Notes: generated by a model not told the origin, from the letters alone. Positions 18,102 through 29,181 are shown, counted from the stretch's first letter. The stretch: DNA of 50,780 bases from Fragilaria crotonensis (GCA_022925895.1 JAKSYS010000461.1:1-50780); one strand, 5' to 3'. Numbers and translations are program-made.

Positions 18102-21100
18102 ATGGCGGATGTTTGCTACATGAGTGACGATTTGGATAATGATGATGACTTCATGGTGGATGATGACGATGACGATGATGGGGTAGACAGTGGCGATGAC
18201 GATGACTTTGATGTACCAGTCGCTCCCAAAAAGACAACCAAGACGACCAGTAACAAGAATGTCTTGAAGGAATCGACCAACAACGTTTCCTCTACTACGT
18301 CTGCACCAACCAACAAGGCGAAACGCACCAAGGCTGTGGAGGAAACGTACCAAAAATTGACTCCACATGAAGTGAGTACTTTCCTTGTTATCCGTATCTC
18401 TCATGCTGCACATATCAATCACCTCCTTCATCACTTGTACCGCACTCACCCATTTTGGTATCTCATCGACAACACCATGATTGAACAGCACATTCTCAAA
18501 CGTCCCGATACATACATTGGATCTGTTGAGCCACAGGTTCATGAGCTTTACGTTCTTGGTCAGGACAATAAGATCGAGAAGAAGAAAATCAATATGACTC
18601 CTGGTATGTTCAAGATTTTTGATGAAATTGTCGTCAATGCTGCCGATAATAAGCAACGTGATCCCAACATGGACAAGTTGGATATTACCATCCGTCCAGA
18701 AGAGAATACCATCATTGTTCGGAACAATGGCAAAGGGATTCCTGTTGTTATGCACCAAGATCAAGGGGTTTATGTTCCAACACTCATTTTCGGACATTTG
18801 TTGACGGGAAGCAACTTTGACGACGATGAGAAAAAGACAACAGGTGGACGCAATGGGTATGGGGCCAAACTCGCAAACATCTTTTCTACCAAATTCATTG
18901 TGGAATGTGTCGATACCGAGAATGGCAAAAAGTTTTCTCAAGTCTTTACCAACAACATGATTGACGCGCAGGAACCCACAGTCAAGGCGTTGACTGCAGC
19001 GGAAACCAAAAAGGGAGACTACGTCCAAATCACCTTTTGTCCTGATCTGAAGCGCTTTCAAATGCAATCTCTCGATGCCGATACTGTTTCTCTCTTGTCG
19101 AAACGTGCGTACGATATCGCAGGGTCCCTGTCCAATAGCAAGGGGAAGAAGCTACAAGTTTCATTGAATGGAACGAAGCTCCCAATCAAGTCCTTCAAAG
19201 ACTACCTTGCTTGTTTCCAACAAGTCAAGATTCCCACTGCATACTTTCAGGATGAACGTTGGGAGGTTGGCGTTGGTCCTACTACAGAAGATGGGGCTCA
19301 ACTTCAACACATTTCATTCGTCAACGGTATCTGCACTTCCGCTGGTGGTGAGCATGTCAATTATATTGCCAATCAAGTCATCAATCACTTGCAGAAGATT
19401 CTCAAAAAGAAAAACAAGGGAAGCGAGGTGTCCAAGACCCACATTCGAAACCACCTGTTTATCTTTGTCAACTGCCTTATCGAGAATCCTGCCTTCTCCT
19501 CACAGACAAAGGAACAGCTCACGACTCGCAGCAAGGCCTTTGGCAGCGAATGCAAGCTTTCCGATAAGTTTCTCAAAATGGTGGAGAAATCAGGCGTCGT
19601 CGAAGAAATCTTGTCATTTGCCAAGTTCAAACAGAACAAGGCCATGAAACGTCTCGGAGGTGTGAAGAAGAGTAAATTGACTGGCATTGCCAAATTGGAC
19701 GATGCCAACCACGCCGGAACTGCCAAAAGTGCCGACTGCACTCTCATCATCACGGAAGGAGATTCTGCCAAGTCACTTGCCATGTCCGGTCTGAGTGTCG
19801 TGGGACGCGACTACTACGGTGTCTTCCCCCTCAAGGGAAAGCCCCTCAACGTTCGCGAAGCGGCTCAGGCACAAGTTGTCAAGAACGAAGAAATCAAGAA
19901 TCTGGTCGATATCATGGGTCTCAAGTTCGGTACGGTGTATAACGAGCAAAATATCAAGACTTTGCGCTACGGTCACTTGATGATCATGGCGGATCAAGAT
20001 CACGATGGGTCGCACATCAAAGGCCTCGTCATCAACATTTTGCATTTTTATTGGCCAGGACTATTGAACATTCCAGGATTCTTGCAACAGTTCATTACTC
20101 CCATCGTCAAGGCTATCAAGGGAAACAGATCCTTGACATTCTTCACTCTTCCAGAGTATGAAACATGGAAGGCAAACACGAAGAACGAAGGCAAAGGATA
20201 CAAGATCAAGTACTACAAGGGATTGGGAACTTCAACTGCAGTTGAGGCCAAGGACTACTTTTCTAATCTTCAGCGCCACGAAGTACACTTTGGTGCGATT
20301 GAAGAAGACAAGTCTGAAATCAAGCAAGAGAACACTGCCGACGATTACAATAATCTGGAATTTGAGAACCCAGTTCCAATGCAAGTGGTATCAGGATCTG
20401 ATCTGATTGACATGGTATTTTCCAAGAATCGTGTCGAAGACAGAAAGCAGTGGCTTAACAAACTGGAAAAGGGAACATATCTGGATTACAGTGAAGCTCG
20501 TGGTGACTCTGTCAAGTATTCAGACTTTGTCAACAAGGAGTTCATTCTCTTTTCGCAAGCAGACAACCAGCGTTCCATCCCTCACATTATGGATGGCTTC
20601 AAGCCCTCTCAGCGCAAAGTCTTGTTTTCTTGTTTCAAGCGAAAGCTCAAGGCAGAGATCAAAGTCGCGCAGCTTGCAGGATACATCAGTGAACACAGTG
20701 CTTACCATCACGGCGAAGCATCGCTGACTGGTACCATTATTGGTATGGCCCAGAACTTTGTTGGTTCCAACAATGTCAACCTCTTAACCCCAAGCGGCCA
20801 ATTCGGTACTCGACGCATGGGTGGTAAGGATAGTGCCTCGCCTCGTTATGTCTTTACGAAGCTTGAGAACATTGCACGCAAAATCTTTCATCCTGATGAT
20901 GATCTTCTGTTGAACTACCTCAACGATGATGGACTTTCGATTGAACCTGATTTCTACATGCCCGTCATTCCAATGTAAGTACATTCTTCGGTAAACACTC
21001 CGCAATCATTAATGCTTCAACTAACACTCATTGTTACACAGGGTGTTGGTCAATGGAAGCGAAGGAATTGGAACTGGCTGGTCGTCTACGGTCCCGAATT

Positions 21101-22892
21101 ACAATCCTCGTCAGATAATTGCAAACATCAGGCACCTCATAGCTGGTGAGGAACAAGAGGTCATGACGCCATTCTACGACGGCTTTGTTGGCGAAATTGT
21201 CCCAGAGGGTGGCAAGCGCGAAGGATGCTTCCAAGTTCTTGGAAAGATTGAACGCATCGATGATACATCACTTTTCATTTCCGAGTTGCCGATTAAGAAG
21301 TGGACGCAAGACTACAAGATATTCTTGGAAAGCATGATGAATGGTGATCCTGTCAAGAAAATCGAAGCCGAGATCAAAGACTTCAAGGAGAACCACACCG
21401 ATGCAACAGTCTCATTCACTGTTATCTGTGCCAAGGAACTCATCGACAAATTCGAGCAAGAACCAAAAGGACTTTTGGGGAAGTTCAAATTGACTGGATC
21501 TGTCTCCACGTCCAATATGCATCTATTTGATGCGGAGGGTCGAATTACAAAGTACAATACCCCCGAAGACATGCTCCACGAATTCTTCACTCTTCGTTTG
21601 GACTTTTATGAAAGGCGCAAGGCGTTGCTATTGCAAAGACTGCGTCGTGAACAGAAAATCCTCAGGAACAAAGCACGTTTCATTGAGGAAGTTTGTTCTG
21701 GTGACTTGGTGGTCAGCAACCGCAAGCGCGCCAATATCCTCGCCGATTTGCAGGAACGCGGTTATGACATGATGGAGAAGGAGGAGGAAAAGAAAGAAGT
21801 GCTAGATGACGAAGAGGAGGAGGCATCGCAGGAAGAAGAATTGTCAGATGCCGAGCTCGCAAGAGGGTATGAGTATTTGTTAGGGATGAAGATTTGGTCG
21901 TTGACGTACGAAAAGGCTGAAGAGCTTCGGCGTCAGCTTAAGGAGAAGTCGATTGAAGTTGAAAATCTTGAGGCCACGGCTCCATCCCAGCTTTGGCTGA
22001 ACGACTTGGATGAAATCGAAGTTGCGTTAGATGAACGGGCTGAAGAGATGGCTCGCGCCGCAAAGGAAGAGGGAAAGGCACAGAAGAAGGCGCAAAAGTG
22101 CAAGCTGGACGAAACAAGAAATCCGCAAACCGAAAAGCACGTGAAGAATGGGAATCGGATGTGGAAGAAAGCGACGATGAGTCTATGGGACTTTCTGACG
22201 AGGAGAACATTGCACCAAAACAGAAATTGGCTCCCAAAAAACCAGTCGCCAAAAGGCCCGCGGTTATGGCTCCAAAGCGCGTGCCAGTTCCTCCAAAGCC
22301 CACAACTGTCAAAGCGCCAGCCCCTCCACCGAAGCGAGCCTTAGACAAGTCCAACCAAATCAACATTCCTGCCACCGAGAAACCCAAGGAGGAAGATTCA
22401 GACGAAGATTCTGATCTTGAGATCGGTCTCTCCCTGGCTGATCGGATGAAGAAAAAGTTACTGGTTTCGCCGCCTCCAAAGAGGCCGAATGTAAAAGCAA
22501 AGTCGTCTTTCGAAGACAGTGACGATGAATCAGCCGATGAGTTCGATCTGAATATGGAAGAGTTTGAACCAGCTTCTGTGACACCCGCCAAAAAGAAGGC
22601 GATCCCTAAGGCAATCAAGCCAGCTGCACAAAAACCTGTTCCTCCGGCAAAGAAGGCTGCGGCACCCCCAGTGGTGAAGAAGTTACCTGCCACGAAAGCA
22701 CCCAGAAAGGTCGCCCCCAAGAAGGCTCAGCAGAAGAAGAAGGTGGACCTTTCCGATAGTGATGAAGATGATGACTTCGACAAGAGTCCCGTGGTAGCTG
22801 ACCCAGTACCTTCCCGCCCGGCTGTTGGTCGTGCCAGGGCCAAGGTGACATACAAAGTGGACTATTCCGACGATGATTCGGATTTCGAGTAG
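18102..22892 (+). CDS. TOP2: DNA topoisomerase II, three exons, one frame break near the C-terminus
   Basis: This nuclear enzyme passes one DNA duplex through a break in another. The start at 18102 is followed by an acidic N-terminus. The ATPase part shows HILKRPDTYIGSVE and GRNGYGAKLANIFS. The TOPRIM part shows ITEGDSAKSLA and the metal-binding MADQDHDGSHIKG. The breakage-reunion part has the active-site tyrosine in RRMGGKDSASPRYVFTKL. Introns are 18372-18488 (117 nt, no stops, in frame) and 20975-21041 (67 nt); splicing gives PHE+HIL and IPM+VLV, as expected for the family. The charged C-terminal tail (about 265 residues, rich in Lys, Pro and acidic blocks) lies in another frame; one extra A in the A4 run at 22094-22097 joins it. 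Total length of about 1,535 residues is normal for eukaryotic topoisomerase II. Confidence 0.95.
18372..18488 (+). other. In-frame, stop-free 117-nt intron in topoisomerase II
   Basis: It begins GTGAGTAC and ends GAACAG. Its length is 39 codons and it has no stop, so a translation reads straight through. Removing it restores the family-conserved junction TPHE-HILKRPDTYIGS. The extra 39 residues (starting VSTFLVIRIS) have no counterpart in topoisomerase II. Confidence 0.9.
20975..21041 (+). other. 67-nt GT-AG intron in topoisomerase II
   Basis: The donor is GTAAGTAC and the acceptor TTACACAG. Splicing joins ATTCCAAT to GGTGTTGGTC and gives IPMVLVNGSEGIGTGWS, the conserved sequence following the active-site domain. 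Confidence 0.95.
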
Positions 22893-23175
22893 AATGCATA
22901 ATATTGAACCATCGAGACCTCGGGATTTGTAATCGTTGTTGTGTGTATGCATGCGACGACCAAAATGAAAAGTAAGATCTAGCAGACTACTTGCATACCT
23001 CCATCCATCACTACAACGTTTCCTTTGTGGTCGTCTATAACCTGCAGCGACGCATTTCAACTTTGATGTGCTCCTCTAGATTTTGTGCACTGTCTTTAGT
23101 GTGCTCCTCCAGATATCGTGCAACTTCAAGCATTCCACAAGCGAGAGCAAGATCAAGAGCTGTCAAGCCGGCAAC
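22893..23175 (-). pseudogene. Tail-only remnant of an ankyrin-repeat gene (copy A)
   Basis: On the minus strand, 23035-23175 encodes VAGLTALDLALACGMLEVAR followed by YLEEHT and a second LEEHIKVEMRRC, the conserved C-terminus of the ankyrin genes further right. The stretch to its left (22893-23034) matches their 3' flanks, for example the blocks AGAATGCATAATATTG, GACCTCGGGAT and CACTACAACGTTTC that recur at 25008-25170. All ankyrin repeats are missing. The remnant abuts the sulfotransferase stop codon at 23184, so it now serves as that gene's 3' untranslated region. Confidence 0.8.
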
Positions 23176-23183
23176 GCTTTCTG

Positions 23184-24632
23184 TTACTCGGAAGGAGGGA
23201 TGGTTGTCCAGTCAAACTTTGTTCCACACATGTTATTGAGCTTGTTTGTGTCACTGGAGAAAAGCTTTGCCATGCACATCAAGTCTGACGAAGTGGCAAC
23301 TGCTGCGGTCTTTTCACTTGCATTGCGGTGAATTTCCACTTTGGGATGAATAGCGTTCACGTTGATTGCTGGACCGCCACCACCGCTGCTGCAATTTCTT
23401 GCATTTATTTGAGCAGCAATGGACGCCAACGTCGATTGCAGCTCCTGGGTGTTGTGCATGCTGTCCAAGGTCACAACGTTGACGAATTGCAAATTCGATG
23501 TTGAAGGGACCATGGAAGCAGCACGCTTCGACTCTCCGAAAACATGGCGGAAAACACGTTCATAACGCTCATTATTGGCAGCAAAGCACCCATTTCTGCC
23601 GATTCCTGATAGTTGTCCACCTGGCCATGTCACCGCCCAGTCCGGAAGGGATTTAGAGACAGTGCCATTCTGAATACATAAATCTTCCGCTCTCTTGTAC
23701 ATGATTTCTACTTCATCCGAGGAAGAGAAAGAAAAGGCATTGGATAATGTTTGGGGAGGATAATTCTTGGTTCGAATTTCATTGTTCCAATCGACAAGTC
23801 CCATACGTTTCCCCCAGACAATGGCGTTGTTTTCATAATTCCACCAGCTAATGGTTTGTTCCATTGGGTCCCGTACACACGCGACAAGGACGGGAGGGGG
23901 TTTTCCGGCGTCGCGGTACGCCTTGGCAATCAGATAGGGGGCAGTTGGGGAAGAAAGGTACTGAGCGCATCCGTCGAAGGTAAAGAATGGTCGTCGTAGA
24001 ATGCGTTGGTAGAAAAATCGAGTGATAGCCAGCGGAAAACACAAACTGTACTTCTGCGGATCAACAATTCCCAAGTAGTGTCCGACGAAGAAGAATGTTT
24101 CTTTCTTGTCAAGCTCCGGATGGCGCCAAAGACAAAATGGCTCATGGCATCCGTCAATGGATGCCAGGTGCTGACAAAAGGTAGTCGTACCGCAACGAAC
24201 CTCTCCCAGAACAATAATGTCTGGCAGGATCCGGAATCGACAAGTCAGGTATCGCCATATAATCTCAAGCGGTTTCATCATTTCCAAATGCACCGCAAAC
24301 GACGGGAGAAATCTCAAAGGCACCTTACTGTTGAATACCACGTGAATTGAATGACGATACAGTGCCATCAGCAGCAAATATCCGACCAGAACGAAAAGTC
24401 CAGTGGCACTCAGCAGCAGATATGACCAACTATGCAGGTCCGATTGTAAAACACATAGTTCCAAGACCCAATGGATTGCAAACATGATTGACACTAGAGG
24501 GAGCAGTTGTCCGTTCCACGCCGAGGCCAATATGTATCGCAGCATCTGACATCCAAGGCGAGGGATTTCGTTCCATGAGTAGGCACCCGATTGCGGAGCA
24601 TCATCAGACGGCTGCCGACTTTGATAACACAT
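23184..24632 (-). CDS. Membrane-bound sulfotransferase
   Basis: It transfers sulfate from PAPS to a carbohydrate or similar acceptor, probably in the Golgi. I chose the ATG at 24632 (482 residues, MCYQSRQPSDD) because the upstream extension to 24911 has little coding character. Hydrophobic segments lie at about residues 40-57 and 70-91. The 5'-phosphosulfate loop is GEVRCGTTTF at about 143-152, and the 3'-phosphate motif is ACVRDPMEQTISWW at about 250-263, spaced as in the heparan/chondroitin sulfotransferase superfamily. The C-terminal end lies next to an ankyrin-gene remnant, so the last residues may be a replaced tail. The acceptor is unknown; diatoms make sulfated polysaccharides. Confidence 0.75.
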   Translation of the reverse strand: MCYQSRQPSDDAPQSGAYSWNEIPRLGCQMLRYILASAWNGQLLPLVSIMFAIHWVLELCVLQSDLHSWSYLLLSATGLFVLVGYLLLMALYRHSIHVVFNSKVPLRFLPSFAVHLEMMKPLEIIWRYLTCRFRILPDIIVLGEVRCGTTTFCQHLASIDGCHEPFCLWRHPELDKKETFFFVGHYLGIVDPQKYSLCFPLAITRFFYQRILRRPFFTFDGCAQYLSSPTAPYLIAKAYRDAGKPPPVLVACVRDPMEQTISWWNYENNAIVWGKRMGLVDWNNEIRTKNYPPQTLSNAFSFSSSDEVEIMYKRAEDLCIQNGTVSKSLPDWAVTWPGGQLSGIGRNGCFAANNERYERVFRHVFGESKRAASMVPSTSNLQFVNVVTLDSMHNTQELQSTLASIAAQINARNCSSGGGGPAINVNAIHPKVEIHRNASEKTAAVATSSDLMCMAKLFSSDTNKLNNMCGTKFDWTTIPPSE

Positions 24633-25169
24633 GGCATTCGGAATTGACAGGCTGAACTTATCAATCTCCTTGACGAGACTTGAAGTCGTCGATAGAGTAC
24701 GAAGTACAAGTAGACGAACGCAACAATCACACCTATCATAGTGTACTGGGAGTACAGCAGTACGTCCTACTTTCAAGCAGGCTTTCAAGTGGAAAAATGT
24801 TACCAAATCTACCATACAGGCCTTCCCACTGCGCACCGGTACGTATGTAAGTACTGTAACAGAGCTGAAATATATATTGACAGAACTACTAGGTCTACTG
24901 TAGAGCTGCAATACGCTTTTCCGATACCCACTGGATACTACGAGTAGAGTACCTTATTCGAGCTATACTAATAATTAAGATCTAGGATCCTTGGTTGATT
25001 CGGATATTGAATAGAATGCATGATATTGTTCCGTTCATGGAGACCTCGGGATATTTAATCGTTGTTGTGTGTACGAGTGCGACGACCAACATTAAAAGTA
25101 ACATCTTTCAGACGCCCCTTAATGCAACAAGTCTGCTGATCTCCATCCACCACTACAACGTTTCGTTTG
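24633..25169. other. Sulfotransferase promoter region and 3' flank of ankyrin gene B
   Basis: 24730-24880 is rich in GTAC words (GTACTGGGAGTACAGCAGTAC). From about 25008 the sequence matches the 3' flank of the other ankyrin copies. No other gene was recognised. Confidence 0.5.
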
Positions 25170-26747
25170 TCACTGCTCCACCAGATTTTGTGCAACGTTC
25201 TTAAGTGTGCTCCTCCAGATACTGTGCAACTTCAAACATTCCACAAGCGAGAGAGCGACATCACGAGCTGTTGAGCCAGCAACATTCTTCAGGTTTGCAT
25301 CCACATTATCATTTTCCAACATCATGGTAACAATGTCCAATCTGCCTTTATGGCTGGCCCAAATAAGGGCTGTGTAGCCAAGTGGGCCTTGGACATTCAC
25401 ATCGACCTCCTTGTGTTTCAGCAACTCGCCAACAACATCCCAGCGGCTGCTCCGGCTCGCCAAGTACAATGCTGTGCGACCTTTCCAGTCTTTGATATTT
25501 ACATCAATCTTGCCATTTCTCGACCTTTTGAGCCACACGTCCGTAGTTGCCATAGAAGGATCAGTGTCCCCACAACCATCTTGAACTTTTCCATCCTTTT
25601 CGTCACGATTGAGCAAGTAGCGAACCACATCCACATGACCCATTACGCTTGCTCGGATTAAGCTTGTGAAGCCACGTCCATCTCTCGCATTAACATCCAC
25701 CTTGTCATTATTTAGCAGCTCGCGAACCACATCCTTACGATTAAACACGCACGCCACAATAAGGGCGGTGGAGCTGTCTCCGCTTCTTGCATTCACGTCC
25801 TGGTCGTCATGATTCAGCAACTCGCGAACCACGTCCACATGACCCATCGCGCTTGCTCGGTATAAGCTTGTGGAGCCACGTCCATCTCTCGCATTGACAT
25901 CCACCTTGCCATGCTTCAGCAACTCGCGAACCACATCCACATGATTAGATGAGCTCGCTCTGATAAGGGCTGTTTTGCCTCGTTTATCCTTTGCGTTAAC
26001 ATCCACCTTATCATGATTCAGCAACTCGCGAACCACATCCGCATGATCAGATGCGCTCGCTCTGATTAAGGCTGTTTTGCCTTCTTCATCCCATGCATTA
26101 ACATCCACCTTATCATGGTTCAGCAACTCGCGAACCACATCCACATTACCAGATGCGCTCGCTCTGATTAAGGCTGTGTCTCCCTCATAATCTTTAGCAT
26201 TCACATCCAACTTTTCATGACTCAGCAACTCACCAACCACATCGACATGATTCCTCATTGAACTTGCCATGATAAGGGCTGTACTACCTTCATCATTTCC
26301 TGCATTAGCATCTATCTTGTCATGATTGAGCAGGGCGGAAACCACGTCCAAATGATTATTTTGGCTAGCGTGCATTAGGGCAGTGTAGCAATAGTCATCC
26401 GTCGCATTCACATCCACCTTGTCGTGATTGAGCAACTCCCAAACCGCAAAGACCCGACCCCATTTGCTCGCTTGTATAAGGGCTGTGTTTCCAGATTCGT
26501 CTCTTGCATTCGCATCAATGTTTTCATGATGGAGCAATTCAAAAACCACTTCCGAGTAATCATTTTCGCACGCCTTGATAAGGGCTGTACTGCCTTCGTC
26601 ATCTCTTGCATTCACATCCATATCATTACAATTGTTACTGAGCAACTCACGAACTAGATCCACATGGCCCTGTCTGCTGGCTTCTTGAAGAAGGGCGTTG
26701 CTGCCATATTCATCATCTCCTGATGCAGTCATATTCATCTCTTTCAC
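25170..26747 (-). CDS. Ankyrin-repeat protein B, about 14 repeats
   Basis: The 525-residue frame is open throughout and begins MKEMNMTASGDDEYGSNALL. Ankyrin repeats of about 33-34 residues follow one another, with the unit DVVRELLNHDKVDVNA-(R)D-xxGxTALIRAS. Ankyrin repeats bind other proteins; no second domain or membrane segment is seen. A variant unit (EKDGKVQDGCGDTDPS, VWLKRSRNGKIDVN) near residue 400 is shared with copy D. Close to the C-terminus there is a 2-nt GA insertion (about 25249-25256) relative to the other copies, so the usual ACGMxEVAQxLEEHT tail is replaced by SLVECLKLHSIWRS. The partner and role are unknown. Confidence 0.85.
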   Translation of the reverse strand: MKEMNMTASGDDEYGSNALLQEASRQGHVDLVRELLSNNCNDMDVNARDDEGSTALIKACENDYSEVVFELLHHENIDANARDESGNTALIQASKWGRVFAVWELLNHDKVDVNATDDYCYTALMHASQNNHLDVVSALLNHDKIDANAGNDEGSTALIMASSMRNHVDVVGELLSHEKLDVNAKDYEGDTALIRASASGNVDVVRELLNHDKVDVNAWDEEGKTALIRASASDHADVVRELLNHDKVDVNAKDKRGKTALIRASSSNHVDVVRELLKHGKVDVNARDGRGSTSLYRASAMGHVDVVRELLNHDDQDVNARSGDSSTALIVACVFNRKDVVRELLNNDKVDVNARDGRGFTSLIRASVMGHVDVVRYLLNRDEKDGKVQDGCGDTDPSMATTDVWLKRSRNGKIDVNIKDWKGRTALYLASRSSRWDVVGELLKHKEVDVNVQGPLGYTALIWASHKGRLDIVTMMLENDNVDANLKNVAGSTARDVALSLVECLKLHSIWRSTLKNVAQNLVEQ

Positions 26748-27301
26748 GTCTTGTGTGCTGATTTAATCAACGTTTCCAGCAGGCATGCGTATTAAATTCA
26801 CTTGAGTGAAAAGATATATCCGTACAGTAAGTACCTGGTACTATGTCACGTACATTCATACTCCCACCAGTATTATTCGTATGTACGTCTCATACTTGTT
26901 CTGCGTTTTGTGTGTTGTGTCGTACTACCGGTAGTACAGTACAGGACGACCGGAGTATGATACTCTACTACTAGTAGGCTACTATAGTACCTGGTACAGT
27001 ACTCCAAGTACAACATGCATAGATTTGTGTTGTGTCATTAACTCACCGTATGACGGTACCGGTATTTTTGACCTCCCGCCGGTCCGCCAGCCCCCTTCGC
27101 TTCTGTAAACGAAGACTCCAAGACCCATTGGAACGTCAAGTTTAAGGTGAATTAATGGCCGTGCGCTGGGCTGGCAAAAGTGAATCGCAAGGTGGACAAA
27201 TTAGGTGATAATTTGGATTCTGAGTAGAAAGGAAAAGAGCATGATCTTGATCCATTGAGAACTTGGGTCGTTTTCCGAAGTCTCCTGATCTCTATCCAGC
27301 A
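26748..27301. other. Ankyrin gene B upstream region with palindromes, and 3' flank of gene C
   Basis: 26860-27010 is dense in GTAC, CTACTAGTAG and CCTGGTAC words and includes a 16-bp perfect palindrome. 27050-27300 is the 3' flank of gene C and matches 31250-31480 in blocks such as GACGGTACCGGT. No gene was recognised. Confidence 0.55.
26922..26937. repeat. 16-bp perfect palindrome GTACTACCGGTAGTAC
   Basis: A perfect inverted repeat without spacer, located about 175 bp upstream of ankyrin gene B. The same core occurs at 2182-2191 and 4679-4690. It could be a protein-binding site or a remnant of a small mobile sequence. Confidence 0.7.
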
Positions 27302-28552
27302 CTACGCTTCTTTCATTTTCATCCGTTTTGAATGTTGTCGTCTATCTCTCAGTTCCATCGCGCAGCGACGCGTTTCGGCATTGGTGTGCTCCTCCAGAGC
27401 TTGTGCAACTTCAAACATTCCACAAGCAAGAGCAACATCACGAGCTGTGGAACCAGCAACATTCTTTAGAGTTGCATCCACGTTGTCATTTTCCAACATC
27501 ATGGAAACAATGTCCAATTTGCCTTTATGGCTGGCCCACATTAGGGCTGTGTAACCAAGTGGGCCTTGAGCATTGACATCGACTTCCTCATGATACATCA
27601 ACCTTTCGACAATATGCCAGTGGCTACTCTGGCTCGCCATATACAAAGCTGTACGATCTTTCCAATCTTTGACATTTACATCCAACTTGCGATTCATCAA
27701 CCTTTTCACCTCGATGCCTGGAGTGCTTGCCGTTGAAAGATCTGTGACCCCATTATCATCCTGAGCTCCAACATTCATCTCGTCGTGTTGTAGCAATTCA
27801 TGAACCAAATTCAAATGACCATATGTGCTTGCTAGGATTAGGGCTGTGTAGCCGTAATCATTGCTCGCATTTACATCCACCCTTTCATGGTTGAGAAGTT
27901 CGCGAACCACCTGCGCACGACCTAATCGGCACGCTTCAAGAAGGGCAGTATTGCCATCATAAGTACTTCTTGTATTCACATCCACCTTGTCGTGATTGAG
28001 CAACTCGCGAACCACATCCACATGGCCAATAAAGCTCGCACTGATTAGGGCTGTGTCGCCAATTTCATTTCTCGCATTCACATCCACCCTGTCATCTTTA
28101 AGTAACTCACGGACCACATTCAAATCGCCATTTATGCTCGCACTAACAAGAGCTGTACTGCCATCTTCACCTTTTGTATTCACATCCACCCTGTCATGTT
28201 GGAGAAGCTCGCGAACCACATCCACATGGTTATTGTTGCACGCGTGGATAATAGCTGTGTTATCACAGTAATCCATGGCATTCACATCCACCTTGTCATG
28301 GTTCAACAATTCGCGAACCACATTGGAATTTCCTCGCATACTGGCGCAGATAAGGGCGGTGGCACCATCCGCGGTACAATGGATGTCATTCACGTTGACC
28401 TTATCATCGTTCAACAACCGGCGAACCTCCTCCACATGGCCGTAGTAGCTAGCTTTGATAAGGTTAGGGGCGTTATGCCATTCACCCATGTCATCCGTGT
28501 CGTCGTCCGTGTCATTCATCTCGTCCATCGTGATGGAACAACTCTCAAGCAC
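27302..28552 (-). CDS. Ankyrin-repeat protein C, about 10 repeats
   Basis: An open 416-residue frame. It has an acidic start (MNDTDDDTDDMGEWH within the first 25 residues), then repeats beginning NLIKASYYGHVEEVRRLLND and continuing with the NHDKVDVNA consensus. A distinct unit (NGVTDLSTASTPGIEVKRLM) near residue 270 and the N-terminus are shared with copy E, not with copy B. It ends in the family tail ACGMFEVAQALEEHTNAETRRC. No catalytic domain is present. The repeats are also nearly identical at nucleotide level, which favours unequal recombination within and between genes. Confidence 0.85.
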   Translation of the reverse strand: MLESCSITMDEMNDTDDDTDDMGEWHNAPNLIKASYYGHVEEVRRLLNDDKVNVNDIHCTADGATALICASMRGNSNVVRELLNHDKVDVNAMDYCDNTAIIHACNNNHVDVVRELLQHDRVDVNTKGEDGSTALVSASINGDLNVVRELLKDDRVDVNARNEIGDTALISASFIGHVDVVRELLNHDKVDVNTRSTYDGNTALLEACRLGRAQVVRELLNHERVDVNASNDYGYTALILASTYGHLNLVHELLQHDEMNVGAQDDNGVTDLSTASTPGIEVKRLMNRKLDVNVKDWKDRTALYMASQSSHWHIVERLMYHEEVDVNAQGPLGYTALMWASHKGKLDIVSMMLENDNVDATLKNVAGSTARDVALACGMFEVAQALEEHTNAETRRCAMELRDRRQHSKRMKMKEA

Positions 28553-29181
28553 TTGATGATTTCGTCGGAGTGGTGCAATGTATATTTCGTTCCGAAATCA
28601 GAGGTGACACGTGTGAGAGTAATGGTATTGAGATTTGACACAAGCTGCCTCCTGACCTCCGACCTCCCGCCGATACAGCATTGTGCACTCACGTACTCCA
28701 GTACTGAGTATGCCACAGGTTTGCACTGTATGAACATAGGCGGTCTCGTATTGTCAAGTAATCAATATATTATTCAATCACAAATACATATTTATACATA
28801 TATATATATATGTATATCGACACCTTTGCTTATCCGACATGGCGCGAAAAGCACCACGCCGAAATCTCGGTCTCACGCGTATCAACGCGGACTCCCAGCT
28901 TCCATCGTCCCTGAATACTGCTTGCATCCATGCCTCCACGCCGTTGGACAGTACTTCAAGTGATGTACACTCCGTGAATAATGCTGCGCATGGTGTCGCT
29001 TTTGAGTGGAATGTATGAATGCATAATAATATTGAACCATCGATAAGTCGGGTTTTAAATCATCGCAGTTTGCACGAGTGCGACGACGTAAATTAACATT
29101 ATGGTCTTTAGACACGGGTTCCCTGCAAGAATTCTGCTCATTCATTGACCACTACGCTTCAACGAATCAACTTATGTTTGC
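28553..29181. other. Upstream region of gene C (duplicated) and 3' flank of copy D
   Basis: 28640-29000 matches 32725-33030 upstream of copy E: shared blocks include CACAGGTTTG, GGCGCGAAAAGCAC, CCGTTGGACA and AATTATGCTGCGCA-like sequence. A TA run lies at about 28797-28813. From about 29000 the sequence matches the 3' flanks of copies A and B. No further gene was recognised. Confidence 0.6.

Noticed and set aside
24633-24911. N-terminal extension of the sulfotransferase
   Set aside because: It overlaps GTAC-rich promoter-like DNA and adds about 93 residues of poor composition before the membrane segments.
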